Below are positions 25,547 through 33,444 of a DNA stretch of 64,000 nt, in pieces. Made by a program: the position numbers and the translations under genes. A model generated the notes under the pieces. It ran no database searches. It saw only the letters and a program-made list of their open reading frames with translations, and was not told the origin of the DNA. Source of the DNA: Amycolatopsis vancoresmycina (GTDB lineage Bacteria; Actinomycetota; Actinomycetes; Mycobacteriales; Pseudonocardiaceae); NCBI RefSeq assembly GCF_000716785.1, contig NZ_JNYY01000001.1, forward strand, positions 558,001 to 622,000, written 5' to 3'. Position 1 is the stretch's first letter; each line of letters starts with the position of its first letter.

Positions 25547-26299
25547 TCAGGTCAACCGTAACTGACCGTGATGGGCGGTAACCGCGCCCAAGTCACCCGA
25601 TCGAAAGTGGCGCCGACACAATACCTGATAACGCACGGTAGCGAATTCGGCCTCGAAACGTGCTGAAGCTGAAGTTTCAACTACGGATTGTTCGGTATCT
25701 GCCACCACGACGGTATCGCCTTCGCGCACGACCTCCCCGTCGACCACCCGCGCGTTGAACCGCCCGGGCAGCCCGCACCAGCACAGCACCTCCACCTGAA
25801 CCGGCTGCAGCTCGTCCGCCAGTTCGAACAGACGAGCGGCCCCCGGGAACAACCGGCTCCGGAAGTCCGTCGCGATCCCGAAGCAGTACACGTCGATCTC
25901 GACCTCGTCGGCCAGCTCCGCCAGCTGGTCGACCTGCCCGGGGGAGAGGAACTGCGCCTCGTCCACCACCACGTAGTCCACGTGCTGCCCCCGCGCCCAC
26001 TCCTGCCGCACCAGGTCACGCACGTCGGTGTCCTCGCCGACCTCCACCGCCTGCCGGGTCAGCCCGATCCGGCTGGAGATCTGCGGCGCACCCGACCGGT
26101 CGTGGCGGACCAGCACCAGCCCCCGCCGGCCCTGCCGAGCGTGGTTGTGGTCGATCTGCAGCGCCAGGGTCGACTTCCCGCAGTCCATCGGCCCGTAGCA
26201 GAACTTCAGCCTGCCCACCGGGGGCGTCCCGCGGCGCGAACCGGCCGCCGGGACCGACGACAGGGCGTCCGTGGGATCTGGGTCGTTGAGCAAGGTCAC
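25547..26299 (-). CDS. tdk: Thymidine kinase (type II)
   Basis: A 250-residue thymidine kinase that phosphorylates thymidine with ATP in the salvage pathway. The P-loop GPMDCGKST is at residues 36-44. The lid and acidic motif VVVDEAQFLSPGQVDQL follows. The structural zinc set is EVLCWCGLPG plus a late CRRH. An N-terminal extension of about 30 residues and a C-terminal tail make it longer than the usual roughly 200 residues. The start is read as GTG at 26299. It follows the UMF1 transporter by 21 nt on the same strand, so the two may be co-transcribed. Confidence 0.92.
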   Translation of the reverse strand: MTLLNDPDPTDALSSVPAAGSRRGTPPVGRLKFCYGPMDCGKSTLALQIDHNHARQGRRGLVLVRHDRSGAPQISSRIGLTRQAVEVGEDTDVRDLVRQEWARGQHVDYVVVDEAQFLSPGQVDQLAELADEVEIDVYCFGIATDFRSRLFPGAARLFELADELQPVQVEVLCWCGLPGRFNARVVDGEVVREGDTVVVADTEQSVVETSASARFEAEFATVRYQVLCRRHFRSGDLGAVTAHHGQLRLT

Positions 26300-26320
26300 G
26301 ACGCCCGACCCTATCGGTGC

Positions 26321-27721
26321 CTACAGAACCTCCGGCGGACGGTTGCCCGCCGCCACGATCGCCCGCCGCACCGGCACCAGCGCGACCAGCACCAGCCCCG
26401 CCGCGAAGAACACCACCAGCGCCACGATGGCCGACCGGAACGACCCCGTCGCCTGCCCCACCCCGGCGAACACCAGCGGCCCCAGCCACGACGTCCCGCG
26501 CTCACCCACGACGTAGAGCGAGTAGTACTGCGCGTCCTTGCCCGCCGGGATCATCTGGCTGAACAGCGACCGCGACAACGCGTTCGTCCCGCCCAGCACC
26601 AGCCCGATCCCCACCGCCACCGCCAGGAACTGCAGCATCTGCTTCGGCTGCACGAAGTACGCCCCGGCCAGCACCACGACCCACAGCACCAGGCTGCCCA
26701 GGATCGTCCGCTTCGCCCCGATCCGCCGCGCCACCAGCCCGTGCAGCGTCCCACCCAGGTACGCCACGAACTGGATCACCAGGATCGTGACGATCAGCAC
26801 CTCGTTGCCGAACCCCAGCTCGTCCTTGCCGTACTGCGCCGACACCGTCACCACCGTGTTGATCCCGTCGGTGAAGACCAGGTAGCTGCCCAGGAACGCC
26901 AGCGTCAACGGGTACGCCTTCGCCGCCACCAGCGTCTGCCGCAACTCCGCGAAGCCCGCACGCAGCACCGAACGCCCCGGCGCGACGTCGACCGGCGTGT
27001 GCCGGCGGGGGAGCGCCCGCACCGCAGGCACGGTGAACGCCGCCCACCACAACCCCGAGGTCAGGAAGCAGATCTGCACCGCCATGCCCTTGCTCACACC
27101 GAACGCGTCGTGCCCGAGGTAGAACCCCAGCTGCAACGCCAGCGCCAGCCCGCCACCCAGGTACCCGAACGCCCAGCCCTTCGCCGAGATGTCGTCCCGC
27201 TCGTCCGGCCCGCCGATGTCGACCAGGAACGAGTAGTAGACGACCAGCGAACCCCCGTAACCGATGTTCGCCACGACGAACAGCACCACACCCAGCTGCC
27301 AGTCCGAACCGGCCAGGAAGAACATCGCCGCCGCCGCGGCCGCGCCCAGGAACGCGAACCCGCCCAGGATCCGCCGCTTGTTGTGGCTGCGGTCGGCCAC
27401 CGCACCGGCGATCGGCAGCACCAGCACCTGCACCACCGTCGCCACCGACAGCAGGTACCCCCACACCGAACCGGCCGGGAAGTGCAGCCCGAACAACGTC
27501 ACGTCGCAGTGCTGCAGCGTGTCCGCCGCCCCCGCCGCGTCCACGCACGGACGATCCCCGTTAAGGGTGAAGTTCGTCTTGGCGTCCTCCGCCGCGATCG
27601 AGCTCATCGACAGCGCGCCGAACACCGTCGTCGACGACGAATAGAACGGCGAATTCGCCCAGTCGTAGAAATACCAGCCCCAGCGCTCGCGCTTGGTCGA
27701 GCGCGTCCCGGCCAGCGTCAT
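26321..27721 (-). CDS. UMF1/Atg22-family MFS transporter
   Basis: A 466-residue integral membrane protein of the UMF1 (Atg22-like) branch of the major facilitator superfamily. The N-terminal signature WGWYFYDWANSPFYSS is diagnostic. About 11-12 hydrophobic helices follow, with the DRSHNKRR cytoplasmic loop. An extracytoplasmic loop with two cysteines (DRPCVDAAG, LQHCDV) is present between helices 1 and 2. The substrate is unknown; the eukaryotic relative exports amino acids from vacuoles. ATG 27721 is preferred over an upstream start because GGAG precedes it at good spacing and the family motif follows closely. Confidence 0.85.
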   Translation of the reverse strand: MTLAGTRSTKRERWGWYFYDWANSPFYSSSTTVFGALSMSSIAAEDAKTNFTLNGDRPCVDAAGAADTLQHCDVTLFGLHFPAGSVWGYLLSVATVVQVLVLPIAGAVADRSHNKRRILGGFAFLGAAAAAAMFFLAGSDWQLGVVLFVVANIGYGGSLVVYYSFLVDIGGPDERDDISAKGWAFGYLGGGLALALQLGFYLGHDAFGVSKGMAVQICFLTSGLWWAAFTVPAVRALPRRHTPVDVAPGRSVLRAGFAELRQTLVAAKAYPLTLAFLGSYLVFTDGINTVVTVSAQYGKDELGFGNEVLIVTILVIQFVAYLGGTLHGLVARRIGAKRTILGSLVLWVVVLAGAYFVQPKQMLQFLAVAVGIGLVLGGTNALSRSLFSQMIPAGKDAQYYSLYVVGERGTSWLGPLVFAGVGQATGSFRSAIVALVVFFAAGLVLVALVPVRRAIVAAGNRPPEVL

Positions 27722-27955
27722 CCACGGCTCCTTCACCTCGAGAACGTCCAGGTCAGCGCGGAGACTACGGGCCACGCCGCACCCCGGTCACCGCACCGCC
27801 CAAACCGTGTCCGGTTCGTCGCCCGGTGATCATCCGGCGCCCCCGCGGCCGGCCACCACCGCGTGTCGCTGACAAATGTGAACGGTGTTCCATGTGAGAA
27901 TGAAGGGCGTCGTGTGTCTGTTGTGGACAACGAGACACGCTTCTACTGTGCTCCC

Positions 27956-28624
27956 ATGATCCGGAACCACCGACGCAGCCCGCTGAGACTCCTGCTCCTC
28001 GCGCTCGCCGTCACGGGTCTGCCCCTCACCAACCCCGCCCTCGCCGCCGCCGACCCCGCCCCGACCGCCTGGGCCAAGCTCCGCATGTGCGAATCGAGCA
28101 ACCGCTACGCCACCAACACCGGCAACGGCTACTACGGCGCCTACCAGTTCGACCTGCCCACCTGGCGCAGCGTCGGCGGCGGCGGCCGCCCCGACCAGGC
28201 CGCCCCCGCCGAACAGGACTACCGCGCCCTCTACCTCTACCGCATGCGCGGCTGGCAACCCTGGCAGTGCGCCGGCACCCTCAACCTCACGGGCGACGCC
28301 GACGCCCGCAGCAAACGCGTCCCCACCTACGCCGAAGCCGCCTACATCGGCGGCGGCGGCCTCCCCGCACCACCCCCGGGCCCCGGCGGCCCCCGCCCCG
28401 CCTGGCCCGGCGTCGTCTACAGCTACGGCGACTGCGCCACCCCGCTCAAGACCTTCCAACTCCGCATGAACGCCTTCGGCTACGGCTTCAGCGGCACCGG
28501 CTGCTACTACGAAAAGACCCGCACCGCCGTCCTCGACCTCCAGCGCGCCAACGGCATCAAGGACAGCGGCCTCCTCGGCCCCAAAACCTGGGACGCCGCC
28601 TGGACCGGCAAACCACCCCGCTGA
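27956..28624 (+). CDS. Rpf-like transglycosylase with peptidoglycan-binding tail
   Basis: A 222-residue secreted protein. The signal peptide runs to about residue 35 (RRSPLRLLLLALAVTGL, then ALAA). A resuscitation-promoting-factor/transglycosylase-like domain follows (about 38-110): WAKLRMCESSNRYATNTGNGYYGAYQF in part, with catalytic Glu46 and the conserved WQPWQC. A proline-rich linker leads to a C-terminal peptidoglycan-binding-type domain with LDLQRANGIKDSGLLGPKTW. Such enzymes cleave cell-wall glycan and promote regrowth from dormancy. TACTGT lies 6 nt before the ATG, so it may be leaderless. The preceding 234 nt hold no other gene. Confidence 0.85.
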   Translation: MIRNHRRSPLRLLLLALAVTGLPLTNPALAAADPAPTAWAKLRMCESSNRYATNTGNGYYGAYQFDLPTWRSVGGGGRPDQAAPAEQDYRALYLYRMRGWQPWQCAGTLNLTGDADARSKRVPTYAEAAYIGGGGLPAPPPGPGGPRPAWPGVVYSYGDCATPLKTFQLRMNAFGYGFSGTGCYYEKTRTAVLDLQRANGIKDSGLLGPKTWDAAWTGKPPR

Positions 28625-29773
28625 TCACGGCAGGGGATAGACGTAGTACCCGTCCCCGTCCAGCACGTGGTTCTCCGCCAGGAACCGCGTGAACCGCCGC
28701 AGGAACTCCGCCTGCTGCGTGTCCAGCACCGGCCGCACCTGGAACTGCACCCCCGGCGCCGCACCCTGCACACTCTCGTCGAACGGGTACGCCGCACACG
28801 CGTTCGTCAACCCACCCGCATGCCGCCACCAGTCCGGCCCCCACGACGACAGGCACTTCGCCTCCGCCGCCGCCCGGTGCGCCTGCCGCGCCGCCACGTC
28901 GTAGAACAACCGGTACTGCGGCCCCGTGAACCCCGCGCTCGTCCCGTTCACCCCCGGGAACCCCGGCAGGTACCCCGCCGGCGCCACCGCCCGCACGAAC
29001 GCCCCCGGCTCCGCGATCGCCGCCTCACCCGCCGAGAAGTCGAACCACGGCCGATACCACGTCCTCAGCACACAGTCCGCACCCCGCACGTACGCCGGAT
29101 CGGCCTGCCGGGCCACATCACACCGCACCCCGGTCCCGGCCGTCGCCTCGGTCAACGTGTACCGCTCACCCGCCGGCACCTCCGCGGCGAACCGCGCCGT
29201 CACCCGGTACTCCGTCCGCAGCTCCGCCGCCACCTCCGGCGACACCCCCGCCGCCGGCGCATCCACCCCGTCCAGCGAAAACACCTCCGTGACGTCCGGC
29301 GCCACCTTCCACTCCGCGATGCTCTTCACCACCGGCACCGACGGCCGGTCACACACCCCGCCACCACCGGCCGCCGGCCCGCACGAAATCGTCACCCCCA
29401 GCCGCGCCGAGTCCGGCACCCCCGAAATCCGCCAGTTCACGAACCGGTGCGCCACCGCGACCTGCCGCGACTCCTTCAGCACGTTCAACGTCGTGTACAC
29501 GTACGCCGCCGCCGACCCGTCCACCGCGCACTCCGGCTCCGGACACGCGTAGTGCACGAACTGCATGTCCGAGAACCAGCACGCCCCGTAGACGTTCTTC
29601 GCGTAATACCCGTGCTTGATGTCCCGATAGCACTGGCCCAGCGGCAACGGCTGGTCGATCGGCGCGGTGTACGGCTCCGAATTCGGCGGCGGATCCACCG
29701 CCGACGCCGGCCCCGCCACCAGCCCCAGCACCGCCAAAACCGCGCACAGCAGCACAACACCACGTCTTCGCAT
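28625..29773 (-). CDS. Secreted protein with degenerate NucA/NucB-like domain
   Basis: A 382-residue exported protein. The signal peptide MRRRGVVLLCAVLAVLGLVAGPASA is evident in outline (about 1-25), followed by PPPNSEPYTAP. The middle (about 60-270) is a cysteine-containing region I do not recognise. The C-terminal 90 residues resemble the NucA/NucB nuclease domain of actinomycetes: NACAAYPFDESVQGA in place of CDEYPFAST-type, then the terminal FLAENHVLDGDGYYV. The acidic pair normally preceding YPF is replaced by Ala-Ala, so nuclease activity may be lost. The gene is convergent with and adjacent to the Rpf-like gene, with no spacer. ATG 29773 is chosen because the signal peptide begins there. 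Confidence 0.6.
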   Translation of the reverse strand: MRRRGVVLLCAVLAVLGLVAGPASAVDPPPNSEPYTAPIDQPLPLGQCYRDIKHGYYAKNVYGACWFSDMQFVHYACPEPECAVDGSAAAYVYTTLNVLKESRQVAVAHRFVNWRISGVPDSARLGVTISCGPAAGGGGVCDRPSVPVVKSIAEWKVAPDVTEVFSLDGVDAPAAGVSPEVAAELRTEYRVTARFAAEVPAGERYTLTEATAGTGVRCDVARQADPAYVRGADCVLRTWYRPWFDFSAGEAAIAEPGAFVRAVAPAGYLPGFPGVNGTSAGFTGPQYRLFYDVAARQAHRAAAEAKCLSSWGPDWWRHAGGLTNACAAYPFDESVQGAAPGVQFQVRPVLDTQQAEFLRRFTRFLAENHVLDGDGYYVYPLP

Positions 29774-29856
29774 GGATTCCCTCCCCAAGGACGCCCGCAC
29801 CGGGCGGAAACCCACGCTAGCGAGACCCGGCCGGACCGGTCACTCCGGCGAACAGG

Positions 29857-30636
29857 TCAAACCGGCCACGCACCCCGCTCGATCAGCACCTCGCGCAACA
29901 GGTCCGGCCGGTCCGTCACGATCCCGTGCACCCCCAGGTCCAGCAGCATCCGCATCTCCGCCGGATCGTCGATGGTCCACGTGTGCACCTCGATCCCGGA
30001 CCGCCCCGCCATCGCCAGGAACGCCTTGTCCACCACCCGCAGCGCCCCCTGCCGCACCGGCACCTGCGCCATCGCCCCCAGCACCAGCCGGCCGAGCGGC
30101 AGCAGCGGCAGCTTCCCCCGCGCCCACAACGCGAACGCCGACCGCGGCCCCATCGCCGTCACCAGCTTCGGCCCCGCCAGCTTCCGCAACCGCACCAGCC
30201 GCGCATCCGAAAACGCCGCCCCCGCCACCCGGTCGAACGAGTCCGTCCGCTCCAGCACCCGCACGAACGGCTCCACCGCCCGATCCGCCTTCACGTCCAC
30301 GTTGAACCGCGCGTCCGGCAGCTCCTCCAGCACGTCCTCCAGCCGCGACAACGGCGCCTTCCCACCCACCTTGACGTTCTTCAGCTGCTCCCACGTCTGC
30401 GCCGCAATCAGCCCCGCACCGTCCGTCGTCCGGTCCAGGCTCGCGTCGTGGTGCACCACCACCACGCCGTCCGCCGTCGCGTGCACATCCGTCTCCAGGT
30501 ACCGGTACCCCTCCGCACACGCCCGCTTGAACGCCGGCAGCGAATTCTCCAGCCCCGCCAAGTCACCGAGGTGCCACCCCCGGTGAGCGAAGGCACGGGG
30601 GAGCGGATCGGCCAGGTACGGAAACGACGCCTGCAT
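29857..30636 (-). CDS. Glycerophosphodiester phosphodiesterase
   Basis: A 259-residue GDPD-family enzyme that hydrolyses glycerophosphodiesters to glycerol-3-phosphate and an alcohol. Catalytic motifs are FAHRGWHL.....ENSLPAF near the N-terminus, ETDVHATADGVVVVHHD (metal and acid/base residues) and the late EVHTWTIDDPAEM and GVHGIVTDRPDLL. There is no signal peptide, so it should be cytosolic. The start is uncertain: ATG 30636 begins the conserved part and follows CACACT by 6 nt, while ATG 30660 would add eight residues. Confidence 0.9.
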   Translation of the reverse strand: MQASFPYLADPLPRAFAHRGWHLGDLAGLENSLPAFKRACAEGYRYLETDVHATADGVVVVHHDASLDRTTDGAGLIAAQTWEQLKNVKVGGKAPLSRLEDVLEELPDARFNVDVKADRAVEPFVRVLERTDSFDRVAGAAFSDARLVRLRKLAGPKLVTAMGPRSAFALWARGKLPLLPLGRLVLGAMAQVPVRQGALRVVDKAFLAMAGRSGIEVHTWTIDDPAEMRMLLDLGVHGIVTDRPDLLREVLIERGAWPV

Positions 30637-30702
30637 CCCCCAAGTGTGCCCTTCCGCCATGACCCCGGCATGAGCAACCGGTGGCCAGCTAGGGTCTCCC
30701 GG

Positions 30703-31083
30703 GTGAGGGAAGCCGCCGAACTGACCCAGCCGACCACCATCGAACTCGCCCCGGCCCGCCGAGGCGCCCCCAAGCACTGCGGCTGGTGCGGACGACGCCT
30801 CCCCGAAGGCGGCAACGTCGGCCGCCGCCGCCGCTACTGCGGCCAGTCCTGCCGCCAGCGCGCCTACGAACGCCGCACCGCCCTCCAGCGCAGCGGCCTC
30901 CCCGAAGACGCCGTCGTCCTCTCCGACACCGAAATCGCCGCCCTCCAGGACCGCCTCTTCCAGCTCCGCTGCGCCGCCGAAGACATCGTCACCGCCGCCG
31001 ACGACGGCGCCGACCCCCGCGAACTCCGCGGCCTCGCCGAAGAGATCGCCCGCGCCGCCAAAGACCTCGAACAACTCCGCTGA
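30703..31083 (+). CDS. Small zinc-motif protein with helical tail
   Basis: A 126-residue actinobacterial hypothetical protein. Residues about 23-55 hold a treble-clef-like cysteine set, CGWCGRRLPEGG and RRYCGQSCRQRAYERR, that probably binds zinc. The remaining 70 residues are charged and helical (AEEIARAAKDLEQLR at the end). GTG 30703 is preferred: TAGGGT lies 7 nt upstream, the classic layout of a leaderless actinomycete gene. An in-frame ATG at 30670 lacks such support. A related C-x-C, YC/FC-C motif occurs in the coiled-coil protein at 57447-58508. The function is not known to me. Confidence 0.7.
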   Translation: MREAAELTQPTTIELAPARRGAPKHCGWCGRRLPEGGNVGRRRRYCGQSCRQRAYERRTALQRSGLPEDAVVLSDTEIAALQDRLFQLRCAAEDIVTAADDGADPRELRGLAEEIARAAKDLEQLR

Positions 31084-31086
31084 CCC

Positions 31087-31134
31087 GGTCGTGAGTGAGA
31101 AACAGTGTTCTAACGCTGTTTCTCACTCACGACC
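31087..31134. terminator. 19-bp perfect inverted repeat between convergent genes
   Basis: Perfect arms GGTCGTGAGTGAGAAACAG (31087-31105) and its complement (31116-31134). The 10-nt centre can pair further, leaving a tight loop. It lies 4 nt after the stop of the zinc-motif gene and 7 nt from the stop of the recombinase gene, so it can terminate both. Its sequence is far less GC-rich than the local DNA, which hints at a repeated intergenic element. Confidence 0.75.
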
Positions 31135-31140
31135 CCCGGG

Positions 31141-32169
31141 TCAGCCCAAGCCGTCCAGCGCCCGGTATGTCCGGTTGCTTGCCGCTGCCGCGCGCTGCTC
31201 ACGGCCCGTCGCCTCGATGTAGTTCTGGCTCGTCGCCAAACTCGCGTGCCCCAGCAACGCCATGATCTCCGACGCCGTCGCCCCGTCCTCCGCCAGCCGC
31301 GTCGCGAACGTGTGCCGCAACGCGTGCAGATTCGCCCCCTCCGGCACCCGGTCGTGCAACCCCGCACCCCGGTAACACGACTTCACCAGGTACTCCAGCG
31401 CACCCCGCCCGATCGGCTCACCCGCGCGGTCCAGCAGCAACGGCGAACCGGGGGAGAACCGCACGTTCGGGAACCGCACCCGGCACGACGCCCGGTACCG
31501 CTCGATCAGCTCCGCCAGCACCGGCTGCACCGGAATCGACCGATCCCGGCTGCCTTTCCCCTTCACGTGCAACCGCAGCTCACCCGCGCGCCCCACCAGC
31601 GACCGCGACGTCAGCGCCCGCATCTCCGCCGCCCGCAAGCCCGCCACCAGCCCCAGCGCGATCACCAGCACATCGCGCTCCGGCCACGGATCCCGCGCCC
31701 GCCGCGACCCGGCAGCAGCTGCCGAAAGCAGCTGCTCCGGCGTTTCCTCGCCCCGCAAGGGCTTCGGCGTCAACGCCGGCGTCCGCGGCCGCGCCACCGC
31801 CCCCATCGGATTGCCCGCCAGCAACCCGTCGGCCACGCAGAACGTCAGGAACTGGTTCCACGTCGACCACGCGCGCAGCACCGAGCTCTTCGCGTGCCCG
31901 TCCGCGAACACCCCGAACACCGACCGCAGCGCCGGCCCGGTCAGGTCGGCGACCTCCAGGTCCTCGGCCGGGCGGCCGAGCTCCGAAACCAGGAGAGTGG
32001 TGATCCCGGCGAGGTCCCGGCGGTAGGCGTCGGTGGTGTGCGGGGAGTCCTTGCGGGGACGGCGGGCAGCGAAGAAGGCTTGCTGCGCCTCGGAAACCTT
32101 CATGTGGATCTTGTACCGCACGCCACCGACAGTTTCCGCGCCCGGCCGGTCACGCGGTGTTTCATGCAT
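31141..32169 (-). CDS. Tyrosine recombinase (XerC/D-like integrase)
   Basis: A 342-residue site-specific recombinase. The SAM-like N-terminal core-binding domain contains SPHTTDAYRRDLAGI. The catalytic domain has all expected residues: Arg in GLVAGLRAAEMRAL (about 174), Lys in VKGKGSRDRSIPV, HALRHTFAT (HxxR), GHASLATSQNYIEAT (His and the nucleophilic Tyr near 317). ATG 32169 is tentatively chosen because CATAAT lies 7 nt upstream, as in a leaderless gene. A shorter start at 32103 (MKVSEAQQAF) is also possible. The start lies inside a 40-bp perfect palindrome. No phage or plasmid genes accompany it. Confidence 0.85.
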   Translation of the reverse strand: MHETPRDRPGAETVGGVRYKIHMKVSEAQQAFFAARRPRKDSPHTTDAYRRDLAGITTLLVSELGRPAEDLEVADLTGPALRSVFGVFADGHAKSSVLRAWSTWNQFLTFCVADGLLAGNPMGAVARPRTPALTPKPLRGEETPEQLLSAAAAGSRRARDPWPERDVLVIALGLVAGLRAAEMRALTSRSLVGRAGELRLHVKGKGSRDRSIPVQPVLAELIERYRASCRVRFPNVRFSPGSPLLLDRAGEPIGRGALEYLVKSCYRGAGLHDRVPEGANLHALRHTFATRLAEDGATASEIMALLGHASLATSQNYIEATGREQRAAAASNRTYRALDGLG

Positions 32170-32194
32170 AATTGCCATTATGCATGAAACACCG
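32155..32194. repeat. 40-bp perfect palindrome over recombinase start
   Basis: Arms CGGTGTTTCATGCATAAT (32155-32172) and its exact complement (32177-32194) flank TGCC. It covers the candidate -10 box (CATAAT on the minus strand) and start codon of the recombinase gene. It may be an operator for autoregulation or a recombinase binding site. Confidence 0.8.
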
Positions 32195-32641
32195 GTACAT
32201 CCCGGGATCTGCCCCCTGGGGGATCCGGGTCTCTCCGAAGGCCGATTCCGTCCCGCGAGCCGCCCCTGAGACGCACAACAGGGCATGCGCACACATGTTC
32301 GACAGCGGCACGCGACGACTCAGGGGCGGCCGCCCGGTGGGTTCGCGGCGAGAAAGTCGCCGCAAACCGTGCTGCACGGCAACCGTCAGGTCCCACCAGC
32401 GCCGCATAGTTTCGTCACCGTGACGTTTTACGGTCGGGTGACTGGACTTCGAACTCACGCCTTCCAGGGGATGCTCTCAAGTCCCTTGAGGCCCAGATTG
32501 CCACCCACTCCAAGCCGGGCGGCGGGGAAACCCTGAGAGAAGCCGTCCTGGCGAAGCCGGGACCTGCTCGCGAACAGGCTCACCGCAACCCCGGGTTTCG
32601 CGCCCCTCTCGGCTCTCCGCCCAGCATGTCACCAAGTGCCG
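32195..32641. other. Non-coding stretch upstream of recombinase
   Basis: About 450 bases with no coding frame I can support on either strand. The base composition is mixed and includes short AT-richer pieces. A few short frames exist but lack codon bias and ribosome binding sites. It is bounded on both sides by palindromes sharing ATAAT-N4-ATTAT. It may be a relic of an integrated element. Confidence 0.5.
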
Positions 32642-32655
32642 ATAATGTACATTAT
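32642..32655. promoter_or_regulatory. Perfect 14-bp palindrome ATAATGTACATTAT
   Basis: ATAATGTACATTAT is fully palindromic and stands out in this GC-rich DNA. It has the same ATAAT-N4-ATTAT core as the palindrome at the recombinase start, 474 bp away. It lies 11 nt beyond the stop codon of the SRPBCC gene. Confidence 0.55.
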
Positions 32656-32666
32656 GTCAAGTAACG

Positions 32667-33107
32667 TCAGTGCCAGTCGCTGATCATCACGTCCCGCGGT
32701 GCCGGGGCGCCTTCCCCGGTCTCGGCGAGCTGCTTCAGGCTCATCAGGTAGATGGCCCACTTCGTGCTGCAGTGGTGCATGAACTCGCCGGCTTCGCGCC
32801 AGCCTTCGTGCTTGAACAGGACGATCGTGTGGTCGTCGCGCTGGTCGATGTCCCAGCGGATCGTCGTGCCGATCCACTCGGGCGGGCCGTCGACGACCTC
32901 CCAGCGGACGAGCCGGCCCGGGTCGAGTTCGGTGACCTTCATGTCGAAGCCGCCCGGGATGAAGCGGAAGGCGATGACGCCGCCGAGGCCGGTCTCCCCC
33001 TCGGTTTTCTCGGTCCACCAGCCGGCCAGGCCGTCGATGGTGGTGAGGGCGGCGTAGACGTCGGCGGGTGTGGTGTTCCGGATGCCGATGCGGTGCAGGA
33101 TGTCCAT
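32667..33107 (-). CDS. SRPBCC (AHSA1-like) protein, distal gene of ArsR operon
   Basis: A 146-residue START/Bet v1-fold protein. The N-terminus MDILHRIGIRNTTPADVYAALTTIDGLAGWWTEKTEG in part is typical of AHSA1-like proteins (W-W-T after an alpha/beta start). IRWDIDQRDDHTIVLF and a final long helix follow. Such proteins bind hydrophobic ligands; the ligand here is unknown. It begins 4 nt after the ArsR stop, so it is the third gene of an SRPBCC-ArsR-SRPBCC operon. Confidence 0.85.
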   Translation of the reverse strand: MDILHRIGIRNTTPADVYAALTTIDGLAGWWTEKTEGETGLGGVIAFRFIPGGFDMKVTELDPGRLVRWEVVDGPPEWIGTTIRWDIDQRDDHTIVLFKHEGWREAGEFMHHCSTKWAIYLMSLKQLAETGEGAPAPRDVMISDWH

Positions 33108-33111
33108 TTTG

Positions 33112-33444
33112 CTACCGGTTCCTTTCGATGGTTTCGGCGATGCGCTTGATGCGGCGGAGGCGGGCGTCCCAGGCGTTGCCGACGTCGGTGAGCTGGGCGA
33201 CGGCGCGGGCGAGCTGGTCTTCGTCGACGCGGAACTGCTTTTCGCGGCCTTCGGCCTGTGCGTGGACGAGCCCGGCGCGGTCGAGGACGGCGAGGTGCTT
33301 GGCGACGGCTTGGCGGGTGACCGGGAGGTGTTCGCTGAGGCTGGTGGCGGTCCCCTGGCCGTCGCCGAGGAGCAGGTCGAGCAGGCGGCGGCGGGTGGGG
33401 TCGCCGATGGCGGACCAGAGGTCGTCGTCGACGGTGGTGGTCAC
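33112..33444 (-). CDS. ArsR-family repressor
   Basis: A 110-residue winged helix-turn-helix regulator: LWSAIGDPTRRRLLDLLL, LSEHLPVTRQAVAKHLAVLDRAGLV in two adjoining blocks. No metal-binding CxC motif is present, so it belongs to the metal-independent group commonly paired with SRPBCC proteins. GTG 33444 overlaps the stop of the upstream SRPBCC gene in GTGA, which implies translational coupling. Two GCAAC-N5-GTTGC palindromes before the operon are its likely binding sites. Confidence 0.9.
   Translation of the reverse strand: MTTTVDDDLWSAIGDPTRRRLLDLLLGDGQGTATSLSEHLPVTRQAVAKHLAVLDRAGLVHAQAEGREKQFRVDEDQLARAVAQLTDVGNAWDARLRRIKRIAETIERNR

Noticed and set aside
32440..32475. Short tRNA-like T-loop (GAGTTCGAAG on the minus strand)
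   Set aside because: No cloverleaf can be formed around it, so it is not a tRNA or a convincing attachment site.
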